Positions 1-6,687 of a stretch of 19,390 bases of DNA are shown here, one piece after another. Position 1 is the stretch's first letter, and each line of letters begins with the position of its first letter. Position numbers and translations under genes: made by a program. The notes beneath the pieces were generated by a model. The model saw nothing but the letters and a program-made list of their open reading frames with translations. It was not told the origin of the DNA and did not search any database. Source of the stretch: DATBFX01 sp036558305 (GTDB lineage Bacteria; Chloroflexota; Chloroflexia; Thermomicrobiales; UBA6265); NCBI GenBank assembly GCA_036558305.1, contig DATBFX010000453.1:1-19390 (forward strand). Reading direction: 5' to 3'.

Positions 1-1114
1 GCATGATCCCCTCACCCAACTCCCGGAACCCTTGCGGCCCGAGCAGCGAGAGGTAGACCGCCGCGGTGATCCCCCAGAGCCACTGCGTGGTCCCCGCGTA
101 GTCGGGCGAGTACTCGCGCTTGTCGTACGACGTCCGCTCCATCGTCGACCAGCCGAACCCGAACTCCCCCTCGGTTCGCCCCGGCGCGATGCTGACCATC
201 AGGTACGGGTACTCCATCACGTACGCGGGCTCATCCCGCGAGGCGATGAACCCACAGAGCCCGCCGCTGTACTGCATCCGCGCCCCGAACGGTTGCGCCT
301 CCCCGACGACGATGTCCGCCCCGTACTCCGCCGGCGGCGCCAGCACCCCGAGCGACGAGGCATCGACCCCGACCACGCTGAGCGCCCCGGTCTGATGCGC
401 CAACCCGGCGATCTCCGCCACCTGCCCCTCGACCGCCCCGAGATACGACGGCACCTCGACATAAACCGCCGCAACCTGGTCCGAGAGCTTACCACGCAAA
501 TCGTCGAGGTCCATCTGCCCGGAATCCGGATCGAACCCGACCAAGACCGGCTTCAACCAGGCCTGGGCGTGATTTCGCAGATGGGAGAGCTTCTGTCTCG
601 CCACCGTCCCCGTGAGCAGCACGGTGCGCCGCCCCGTGATCCGACCCGCCATCATCAGCGCGCTCGTCGTCGCCCCCGTCCAGTCGTAGACGGGCGCGCT
701 GACCATCTCCATCCCGACCAACTCGCCGATCATCGACTGAAACTCGAAGATCGCCTGGTACTTCCCGAGATCGGCGTAGGTGTCGCCGCCGTACGCGGTC
801 AGAAATTCCGCCCGGCTGTTGATCTCGTCGCAGACCGCCGGCACGTCGTGCTGCCAGCAGCCGCCACCGAGAAAACTGACCACGTCCGCGGTACTCGTAT
901 TCTTCTTGAGCAGATCTGCCACGTGACGCCGCAACTCCCGCTCCGCCAGGATCGGCGGCGGTAAATCGAGCGGCCGGTTCAGCTTAAGATGCTCCGGAAT
1001 CCCGTCGTAGAGATCGGCCGCATCGGCGACACCGATCGCCTGGAGCATCTCCGCGCGCGCCTGCGGCGCGGAGTTGGGGATATAGGGATGAACAAGCGGG
1101 TTGGTATTCGTCAT
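1..1114 (-). CDS. gcvPA: GcvPA-family protein (glycine dehydrogenase subunit 1-like), 3' end cut by window edge
   Basis: An open frame of 371 codons runs from ATG at 1114 off the left edge with no stop. AAGGAG (1125-1130) lies 10 nt upstream of the ATG. Family GcvPA proteins are about 450 aa, so roughly 80 residues are missing. The N-terminus matches the family pattern: an EMLQAIGV segment (22-29), RPLDLP (47-52), SFLGGG (80-85), then EFLTAY and AIFEFQSMIGELVGM (about 103-135), and SLGVLAPPAEYGADIVVG (254-271). GcvPA pairs with GcvPB to form the PLP-dependent P-protein of the glycine cleavage system, and the PLP lysine lies in GcvPB. Several typical GcvPA motifs are changed here: the TPYQxExSQG stretch reads GGDTYADLGK (109-118), and the usual YDGATALAEA region reads YDWTGATTSA (143-152). 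It may therefore be a paralogue with another amine substrate. It is the last visible gene of the transporter/M20 operon. Family assignment is firm; glycine as substrate is not. Confidence 0.82.
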   Translation of the reverse strand, partial: MTNTNPLVHPYIPNSAPQARAEMLQAIGVADAADLYDGIPEHLKLNRPLDLPPPILAERELRRHVADLLKKNTSTADVVSFLGGGCWQHDVPAVCDEINSRAEFLTAYGGDTYADLGKYQAIFEFQSMIGELVGMEMVSAPVYDWTGATTSALMMAGRITGRRTVLLTGTVARQKLSHLRNHAQAWLKPVLVGFDPDSGQMDLDDLRGKLSDQVAAVYVEVPSYLGAVEGQVAEIAGLAHQTGALSVVGVDASSLGVLAPPAEYGADIVVGEAQPFGARMQYSGGLCGFIASRDEPAYVMEYPYLMVSIAPGRTEGEFGFGWSTMERTSYDKREYSPDYAGTTQWLWGITAAVYLSLLGPQGFRELGEGIM

Positions 1115-1144
1115 GTCGATCGGTCTCCTTTCGTCCCCCCGGCC

Positions 1145-1217
1145 CGGCCCCCCCGGCCCCCCAATCCTGGGGGGAGACGACCGTTCACCCCCCAGGATTG
1201 GGGGGCCGGGGGGGCCG
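1145..1217. repeat. Perfect 30-bp GC-rich inverted repeat (hairpin) between M20 and GcvPA-like genes
   Basis: Arms 1145-1174 and 1188-1217 are exact reverse complements of 30 bp, separated by a 13-nt loop (1175-1187). Each arm contains the module CCCCCCAATCCTGGGGGG or its complement, which can itself fold, next to a C7/G7 run. It lies between the M20 stop (1234) and the GcvPA-like Shine-Dalgarno. It has no T-tract. It could be an mRNA-stabilising or attenuating hairpin, or a dispersed repeat of this genome. Confidence 0.9.
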
Positions 1218-1233
1218 ACCGCCCGGGCCGAAC

Positions 1234-2538
1234 TCAAACCCCGCACCACTCCATCGCGGTCACCGCCAACACCTTGCACACCCTCACGACCTCGTCGATC
1301 GCGACGTGCTCGTCCACCGCATGACAGACCATGAGGTTACCCGGACCGTACGAGATCGACGGGATACCGCCGCGTTCCAGATATGTCGCATCGTCGACGG
1401 CAGCGAATCCCTGGAACTCTGCCGGCACTCCAAGCGCGTCCTCGTGCGCCTGCGCGATCGTCCGGCAGATGGGGTGATCGATCGGCGTGTCGTAGGGCGG
1501 CCAATGGTGCGGCCACTCCATCGTCGGCCGGTGCGTCGCCAGCCACGGATCCTGGTCGTAGACGCCGTTCAGGAACGTCTCGATCTCGGCGAAAACGGCG
1601 TCTGACTTTTCGTCGGGTGGGTAGATGACGATGTAGTCGAGGATCGCCTCGTGCGGCACGATGAACGGCACCGGCGGCCCCGGCGGGTACCCGGACATCA
1701 AGTTCATGCCGATGTTGAAGTGTCCCGGCGGATAGAGCGGGTGCGATTTGGTGAATCCCCAGTTCTCTTCGAGTTTCTTGACCGCGTTGGCAATGAAGAT
1801 CGCCTTGTCGATCGCGTTCACCCCGTACGCCTCGCCCGCCCCGCCGGGCCAGATCAGTGCCCCACGGACCAGCACGTGCGTCGCCTTCCCCGGCACCGTG
1901 ATCCGCAACCAGGCGCTGCCGACCGAGCACGGCGCCACCTTGACCGGATGCGGCAACGCGCACGGCTCGGTCACGATCGCCGCGTCGGCTTTGTAGCCGC
2001 GCTTGACCGTCGCGCTGACCCCGACGTTGTGGTCCATCGACTCCTCGCCGCAGACGCTTTCGAGGATCAGGTCTCCCTTCAGCCGCACCCCGCATCGCTT
2101 CAACGCCACCGCCGCCAGCGACTGGGCGACGACCCCGGCTTTCATGTCGCAGGCGCCGACCCCGTAGATCTTGCCGTCGCGCACCTCGGCCGCGTACGGA
2201 TCGCTGCTCCACGTCACCGGGTCGCCGGGCGGTACCGTGTCGATGTGCCCGTTGTAGATCAGCGACCGTCCGCCCCCGCTCCCCTTCACCACACCGACCA
2301 GGTTCCCCCGCCCCGGCTCCTCCTCCCAGAGATCGATCTCGGCCCCCGCCGCTGCCAGGGTCGGAATCAGCGCCTCGTTGCACCGTTTCTCCCCCCCGAC
2401 CACCTCGTCGTATCCGATCCCCGGATACTTCGGCGTGATACTCGGGACGCGGACGAGCGTTTGCAACGTCGCCGTGATCTCGTCCCGCATCCCATCGACC
2501 CGGTCAAGCACCGCCTCACGCACACTCGCCAAATTCAT
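1234..2538 (-). CDS. M20 family metallopeptidase / ArgE-DapE-type deacylase
   Basis: This is a 434-aa zinc-dependent amidohydrolase of the M20/ArgE/DapE family, which hydrolyses peptide or N-acyl amide bonds in the cytoplasm. Metal-site motifs are visible: YNGHIDTVPPGD with H98 and D100, GACDMKAG with bridging D131, the catalytic glutamate in CGEES (165-166), TEP with E191, and a C-terminal CHAVDEH with H406. A dimerisation-domain segment GKATHVLVRG lies near 217-226. Length is normal for the family. ATG at 2538 follows the purine-rich AGGGAAGGGG. It sits 37 bp downstream of the DppC-type permease gene in the same operon, which suggests that it acts on the imported solute. Exact substrate (N-acyl amino acid, dipeptide or carbamoyl compound) cannot be read from sequence. 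Confidence 0.93.
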   Translation of the reverse strand: MNLASVREAVLDRVDGMRDEITATLQTLVRVPSITPKYPGIGYDEVVGGEKRCNEALIPTLAAAGAEIDLWEEEPGRGNLVGVVKGSGGGRSLIYNGHIDTVPPGDPVTWSSDPYAAEVRDGKIYGVGACDMKAGVVAQSLAAVALKRCGVRLKGDLILESVCGEESMDHNVGVSATVKRGYKADAAIVTEPCALPHPVKVAPCSVGSAWLRITVPGKATHVLVRGALIWPGGAGEAYGVNAIDKAIFIANAVKKLEENWGFTKSHPLYPPGHFNIGMNLMSGYPPGPPVPFIVPHEAILDYIVIYPPDEKSDAVFAEIETFLNGVYDQDPWLATHRPTMEWPHHWPPYDTPIDHPICRTIAQAHEDALGVPAEFQGFAAVDDATYLERGGIPSISYGPGNLMVCHAVDEHVAIDEVVRVCKVLAVTAMEWCGV

Positions 2539-2551
2539 ACGCCCCTTCCCT

Positions 2552-2572
2552 AACGCCTGACGCCTGACGCCT
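2552..2572. repeat. Tandem heptamer repeat (GACGCCT-type)
   Basis: Three adjacent copies of a 7-bp unit (AACGCCT, GACGCCT, GACGCCT) fill most of the 37-bp gap between the permease stop (2576) and the M20 start (2538). It resembles one arm of the mirrored heptamer hairpin at 9122-9202, here without a partner arm. Confidence 0.75.
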
Positions 2573-2575
2573 CGT

Positions 2576-3499
2576 TCACCGCCCCCGCAGACTCGGGTCG
2601 AGCGTGTCGCGCAGCCAGTCGCCGAGCAGGTTGATGCCGACGACGGTCAGGATGATCGCCGCACCGGGAAACAGCGAGAGCCATGGGCTCTCGCGCAGGT
2701 AGTTTCTCCCTTCGCTCAGCATGTACCCCCAGGTCGGCGTCGGCGGTTGGATCCCGAGCCCGAGGAACGTCAGCGACGACTCGAAGATGATGACGAAGGC
2801 CATGTCGAGCGTCGCCAGCACCAGGATCGACGGCAGCACGTTCGGCAAGATGTGGACGAGCAGGGTCCGCGTTTTCGAGACGCCGATCGTCTCCGCCGCC
2901 ACGACGTATTCCATCTCCCGGATCGACAGCGTCTCGCCCCGTACCAGCCGGGCGTAGTTCACCCAGAGCGCGACCGACAGCGCGACGAAGACACTCCAGA
3001 ATCCCGGACCCAGGATGGCGAGGAAGATCAACGCCAGCAGGATGAACGGGATCGACAGTTGGAGATCGACCAGCCGCATCACCGCCGTGTCGATCAACCC
3101 GCCGCGAAACCCCGCGATCCCGCCGAGGATCGACCCGACGACGGCCGCCAGCGCCGTCACCAGAAACCCGATCGCCAGCGAGGCGCGACTGCCGTAGAGA
3201 ACGCGACTGAGGATGTCGCGCCCCAGGTTGTCGCCGCCGAGCAAATAGTCGCTGTCGTAGCCAAACAGCGCCGGCTTCGCAAACTTCGCCTTGACCGCCT
3301 GATCCGTCGGGTCGTGCGGCGAAACCACCGGCGCCGTGGCCGCCGCCAGGATCGCGAGACTGACCAGGATCGCCCCGGTCAACCCCTTCGGACTGCTCAC
3401 CAACTGATGCAGGAACTGCCGCCACCGCCGCTGCCCCGCGAAGGCGGCCGGCGCGGTCGTGGGCAGCGCAATGGCACCGATGCCCTGGGCCTGGCTCAC
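2576..3499 (-). CDS. ABC transporter permease, DppC/OppC type
   Basis: This 307-aa inner-membrane permease belongs to the dipeptide/oligopeptide/nickel importer family. It has a cytoplasmic N-terminal stretch, a first membrane helix near 42-60, the family motif LGGDNLGRDILSR (87-99) before the permease core, and several further hydrophobic helices. The EAA coupling loop is AAETIGVSKTRTLLVHILPN (201-220), which would contact the ATPase. The start is GTG at 3499, with GAGG about 6 nt upstream. It pairs with the DppB-type permease encoded immediately upstream. The two genes are separated by a large inverted repeat. No DppD or DppF ATPase is encoded in the visible operon; the genes may lie further left, beyond the window, or the ATPase may be shared. 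Confidence 0.94.
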   Translation of the reverse strand: MSQAQGIGAIALPTTAPAAFAGQRRWRQFLHQLVSSPKGLTGAILVSLAILAAATAPVVSPHDPTDQAVKAKFAKPALFGYDSDYLLGGDNLGRDILSRVLYGSRASLAIGFLVTALAAVVGSILGGIAGFRGGLIDTAVMRLVDLQLSIPFILLALIFLAILGPGFWSVFVALSVALWVNYARLVRGETLSIREMEYVVAAETIGVSKTRTLLVHILPNVLPSILVLATLDMAFVIIFESSLTFLGLGIQPPTPTWGYMLSEGRNYLRESPWLSLFPGAAIILTVVGINLLGDWLRDTLDPSLRGR

Positions 3500-3527
3500 G
3501 CGGAACCTCGGAAGAGGCGAAGGCGGC

Positions 3528-3649
3528 GAGGCGGCGAGGCGGCAAGGCGGCGAGGGAGAGGCGGAAGGCGGAAGGCGGAAGGCGGGCAGGTCCCTGTTCC
3601 CTGTTCCCGTCGTCCTCGCCGCCTCGCCGCCTTGCCGCCTCGCCGCCTC
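3528..3649. repeat. Perfect 28-bp inverted repeat made of GGCGGCGA/GGCGGCAA units
   Basis: Arms 3528-3555 and 3622-3649 are exact reverse complements of 28 bp. Each is built of near-tandem 8-bp units of the form GGCGGCGA or GGCGGCAA. The 66-nt spacer contains a second set of tandem GGCGGAA heptamers (about 3560-3583) and a duplicated TCCCTGT/TTCCC segment. The right arm runs into the DppB-type stop codon (3648-3650). It fills most of the permease-permease gap. Confidence 0.9.
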
Positions 3650-4637
3650 ATCGCAACCGAATCCTCGGATCGATCGCCACGTACAACACGTCGACCAGCA
3701 GGTTGATCGTCAGGAAAATCAACGCGGTGATCATCACGACGCCCTGGACGACGGGATAGTCGCGCCACCCCAGCGCCTGCACGGAGTACCGGCCGATCCC
3801 CGGCCAGGCGAAGACGTTTTCGACGACGAAGGCGCCGCTCAGCAGGTAGCCGAACTGCAGGCCGAGGATCGTCACCACCGGGATCAGCGCGTTGCGGAAG
3901 GCGTGGCGGAGAAAGACGACCCGCGCCGGCAACCCCTTCGCCCGCGCGCAGCGGATGTAGTCCTGCCGGATCACCTCGATCATCGCCGAGCGGACGATCC
4001 GGGCGCTGTAGGCCGAAATCGAGACGCCGAGCGTGATCCCCGGCAGCAGGAGGTATCGGAAACTCTTTTTCAGTGGGCCGGCGTCGCCGTCCGTGACGAG
4101 GGCATTGATCGCCCCCGTCATCGAGCCGCCGTAGCCCGATGCCGGCAACACGCGCCAATGCACCGCCAGCAGCAGAACGAGGAGGATACCAAGCAGGAAA
4201 CTCGGTACCGAGATCCCGAACACCGCCGCGATCGACCCGAGGTAATCCGGCCAGCGATCCCGGTTCATCGCCGTCACGACCCCGAGCGGCACCGCGATCA
4301 GGACCGCCACGAACATCGCGAAAACCGTCAACTCGATCGTCGGCGGCAGTTTCTCGACGATCAGCGGTCTCGCCGGCGCTCGCGTCCTGAGCGAGTTTCC
4401 CAAATCCCCCCGGACCACCCCGCCCGCGTACCGCGCGATCTGCACCGGCATCGGGTCGTTCAACCCGAGTTGGTCGCGCAACCGCACCTTGTCTTCCTCG
4501 GTGATCCCCGGATTCCCGGCCATGATCGCATCGACCGGATCACCCGGAATCAACCGGAGGATCACCGAGACCACGACCAGCACCGCCAGCAACACCGCGA
4601 CGAGGTGCACCACCCGCCGAACGAGATAGGCTCCCAC
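3648..4637 (-). CDS. ABC transporter permease, DppB/OppB type
   Basis: This is a membrane permease of the dipeptide/oligopeptide importer family, about 329 aa from GTG 4637. The N-terminus GAYLVRRVVHLVAVLLAVLV is the typical first helix of DppB. It is followed by RLIPGDPVD, DQLGLNDPMPVQ and GDLGNSLRT, all family hallmarks. The EAA loop reads DYIRCARAKGLPARVVFLRH (about residues 226-245), and the C-terminus carries the common YVAIDPRIR. The frame stays open upstream to TTG 4658. GTG 4637 is preferred because GGAG sits 5-6 nt before it and because the extension would run into the repeat at 4650. It follows the solute-binding protein gene and precedes the DppC-type gene. Confidence 0.93.
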   Translation of the reverse strand: MGAYLVRRVVHLVAVLLAVLVVVSVILRLIPGDPVDAIMAGNPGITEEDKVRLRDQLGLNDPMPVQIARYAGGVVRGDLGNSLRTRAPARPLIVEKLPPTIELTVFAMFVAVLIAVPLGVVTAMNRDRWPDYLGSIAAVFGISVPSFLLGILLVLLLAVHWRVLPASGYGGSMTGAINALVTDGDAGPLKKSFRYLLLPGITLGVSISAYSARIVRSAMIEVIRQDYIRCARAKGLPARVVFLRHAFRNALIPVVTILGLQFGYLLSGAFVVENVFAWPGIGRYSVQALGWRDYPVVQGVVMITALIFLTINLLVDVLYVAIDPRIRLR

Positions 4638-4649
4638 GATCACTCCGAA

Positions 4650-4756
4650 AGGCGGCAAGGCGGCAAGGACGAGAGGGGCGAGGAGGCGAGAAGGAGAGAG
4701 CGTCGCAGTCGTCGTTCCTCTCCTTGCCGCCTCGCCCCCTTGCCGCCTTGCCGCCT
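4650..4756. repeat. Inverted repeat of AGGCGGCA units spanning the binding-protein/permease gap
   Basis: Arms 4650-4668 and 4738-4756 are perfect 19-bp reverse complements (AGGCGGCAAGGCGGCAAGG). The purine-rich and pyrimidine-rich sequence between them is imperfectly complementary. The outer arm ends at the first base of the binding-protein stop triplet (4756-4758), and the other lies just upstream of the permease start. This is the position where stabilising REP hairpins occur in other importer operons such as malE-malF of E. coli. Confidence 0.88.
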
Positions 4757-6414
4757 CAACTCTTCAGCGACATCTCCTGCAGGTGAATGAAGCCGACGAG
4801 GTCGATGGCGAGGTTTTGGACGTTGTCCTTCATCGCGGCGGCGTAGACGCCTTCCCAGAGCAGCAGGGTCAGCGCCTGGTCGTTGATCCGGCCCTGCGCC
4901 TTCACGAGGAGATCGTGCCGCTGTGCCTGGTCGAACGAGACCCGCTGCTGGTCGAGCCAACCGTCGAGCTCCGCGTCGGTCTGGTGCGACCACGAGAATG
5001 CCTGACCGGTGCGGAAGCAGAGGTAGAGGATGTCGGGGTCGCTGTAGGTGTAGTAGAAGAATTGGATTCCGTACTCCCCGGAACTCCCCTTGGGCACCCA
5101 CTCGGCCACGGGGTAAGCCTCCAGGCTCAACTTGATGTTGATCTTCGAGAGGTCTTCCTGGATCGACTCGGCCGCGCGCTGGTAGACCGGCGAGGAGATA
5201 CCCAGGTACTTCGTTTCGAACCCTGCCTCGGCGCCAGCCTCCTTCATCAGCGCGGCGGCCTTGTCCGGGTCGTACGGGTACTGCGTGATATCGGGGGCGT
5301 AGTCGCCGAAGGCGGAGGCGAGGGCACTCGTCGCCGGTTTGCCCTGTCCGTCGAGCACCAATTGGACGAGCTTGTCGCGGTCGACCGCGTGGTTGATCGC
5401 CTGCCGCACCCGCAGGTCGTCGAGCGGTTTGATCTGCTGGTTGAGGTAGGCCCAGTAGACGCCGACGGCCGGCCGCGTGTAGACCGTCACCCCCTCGGTG
5501 TCCTGGAGCGACTTGATCTTGTCGATCGGCACCGCGTCCGTCCCGGCGACCACGTCGACTTCGCCCGATTCGAGCGCGGCCAGGCGCGTCGCATCCTCCG
5601 GGATGACCACGAACGAGACCCGGTCGATCTGTGGTGGTTGCTGCACGGTGTAGAAGGTCGTCGCCCAGGTGTGGTCGGGGTTCTTCTCCAGCGTGATCGT
5701 GTCGTCGGCCGACCACTCGACGAACTTGTAGGGACCGGTCCCCACCGGATTGCGGCCGAATTGGTCGCCGAACTTCTGGACGGCCGGCAGACTGATCGGC
5801 GCGCAGTACGAATAGCCGAGGCCGACGAACATCGGCGCGAAGAGCTCCTTGTACTTGTAGGTGACGGTCAGCGGATCGACGACTTCGACCGAATCGAGCG
5901 GGCCGAGCATGTACGACGTCGGCGACGCCGTCGCGGGGTCGAGGTGGCGAGCCACCGTGTCCTTGACGATCTGCGCCTCGAACGGCGTCCCGTCGTGGAA
6001 CTTGACGCCCTCGCGCAGCTTGTAGGTGACGGCCAGGTTGTCCGCGGAGAAGGTCCACTCGGTGGCAAGACCGGGGTGGACGGTCCCCTTCTCGTCGAGA
6101 TAGATCAGCGAGTCGTAGATCTGCCACATGATCTCGTGGGCGACGAGGAGGGCCGTTTTCTGCGGGTCGAGACTGTCGGTCAGTTGCCCGCGCGCGATCT
6201 TGAGCGCCGACCCGTCCTGTCGCCGCGCTCGACTCGTCACGATACCGCCGCTGGGAGCGGCCGCGAGCACACCGGGTGTGAGCGCCGCGGCGGCCCCGGC
6301 CGCCCCGAACGCCTTGAGCAACCCGCGGCGACTGTAGGAGGTCGCCCACTGTCGCGCGTACTCGGTCGCCTGCCGCTCGAACTCGCCGATCTGCCGAAAC
6401 TGCTCTCTGGCCAT
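4756..6414 (-). CDS. ABC transporter substrate-binding protein, family 5 (peptide/nickel type), Tat-exported
   Basis: This 552-aa extracytoplasmic solute-binding protein is the ligand receptor for the DppB/DppC-type permeases encoded downstream. A twin-arginine signal SRRGLLK (28-34) is followed by an Ala-rich hydrophobic stretch ending near LAAAPSGG. No lipobox cysteine is seen. The family 5 signature is clear in YKLREGVKFHDGTPFEAQ. ATG 6414 is chosen because AGGAGGAG lies about 9-10 nt upstream; the longer open frame to 6546 would include the promoter region and has no signal-peptide logic. The 27 residues before the Tat motif form a charged, probably helical extension, longer than the usual n-region. 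It is the first gene of the operon, divergent from the LacI-type regulator. Specificity cannot be read from sequence. Confidence 0.93.
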   Translation of the reverse strand: MAREQFRQIGEFERQATEYARQWATSYSRRGLLKAFGAAGAAAALTPGVLAAAPSGGIVTSRARRQDGSALKIARGQLTDSLDPQKTALLVAHEIMWQIYDSLIYLDEKGTVHPGLATEWTFSADNLAVTYKLREGVKFHDGTPFEAQIVKDTVARHLDPATASPTSYMLGPLDSVEVVDPLTVTYKYKELFAPMFVGLGYSYCAPISLPAVQKFGDQFGRNPVGTGPYKFVEWSADDTITLEKNPDHTWATTFYTVQQPPQIDRVSFVVIPEDATRLAALESGEVDVVAGTDAVPIDKIKSLQDTEGVTVYTRPAVGVYWAYLNQQIKPLDDLRVRQAINHAVDRDKLVQLVLDGQGKPATSALASAFGDYAPDITQYPYDPDKAAALMKEAGAEAGFETKYLGISSPVYQRAAESIQEDLSKINIKLSLEAYPVAEWVPKGSSGEYGIQFFYYTYSDPDILYLCFRTGQAFSWSHQTDAELDGWLDQQRVSFDQAQRHDLLVKAQGRINDQALTLLLWEGVYAAAMKDNVQNLAIDLVGFIHLQEMSLKS

Positions 6415-6555
6415 CGCTCCGTGCTCCTCCTGTTCTCCGTCGATCGAATGGTCCGCACGGACGCCGCGTCCGCCGGTCATCGCACACGTTGGGGAACGAT
6501 GGGCAACCGGTCGGATCGGCGCCCGTCCTGAGGTCAGTTGTGTCAATTACCCGGA

Positions 6556-6583
6556 AGTATGCAAGAGAATTACAGGCTGTCAA
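6556..6583 (-). promoter_or_regulatory. Candidate sigma-70-type promoter for the peptide-type transporter operon
   Basis: On the minus strand TTGACA (6578-6583) is a perfect -35 box. It is followed after 16 nt by CATACT (6556-6561), or after 17 nt by ATACTT. It lies about 140 bp upstream of the binding-protein start at 6414 and is divergent from the LacI promoter. Confidence 0.6.
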
Positions 6584-6618
6584 GCGCGCGAGGTCATGCT
6601 GGAGCCCGGTGGATGGTC

Positions 6619-6647
6619 TTGACAACTCCGGTCCTCGGTCGTACGCT
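6619..6647 (+). promoter_or_regulatory. Candidate promoter for the LacI-type regulator
   Basis: TTGACA (6619-6624) is a perfect -35 box. At 17-nt spacing it meets TACGCT (6642-6647), a weak -10 that keeps T1, A2 and T6. It lies 41 bp upstream of the regulator ATG (6688). The only downstream plus-strand genes are the regulator and the sugar importer. Confidence 0.5.
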
Positions 6648-6653
6648 TCTGAT

Positions 6654-6670
6654 ACGTTTTAGTAAAGCGT
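6654..6670. promoter_or_regulatory. Candidate LacI-family operator
   Basis: ACGTTTTAGTAAAGCGT is an odd-centred pseudo-palindrome with 7 of 8 base pairs symmetric. It lies just after the candidate -10 box and 17 bp before the regulator ATG, the expected place for autorepression by a LacI-family protein. Assignment is by symmetry and position only. Confidence 0.5.
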
Positions 6671-6687
6671 TACAGGAAGCGAGAACG

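Noticed and set aside
3459..4790. 443-aa plus-strand open frame over the permease genes
   Set aside because: Its translation is rich in Arg, His, Asp and Gln with no fold features; the minus-strand permease reading is unambiguous.
4783..6531. 582-aa open frame on the plus strand
   Set aside because: It is antisense to the family 5 binding protein gene. Its translation is a low-complexity Val/Arg/Asp-rich product with no motif, an effect of high GC codon structure.
6415..6546. 44-residue N-terminal extension of the family 5 binding protein
   Set aside because: The extension would contain the gene's own leader, and the Shine-Dalgarno AGGAGGAG points to ATG 6414.
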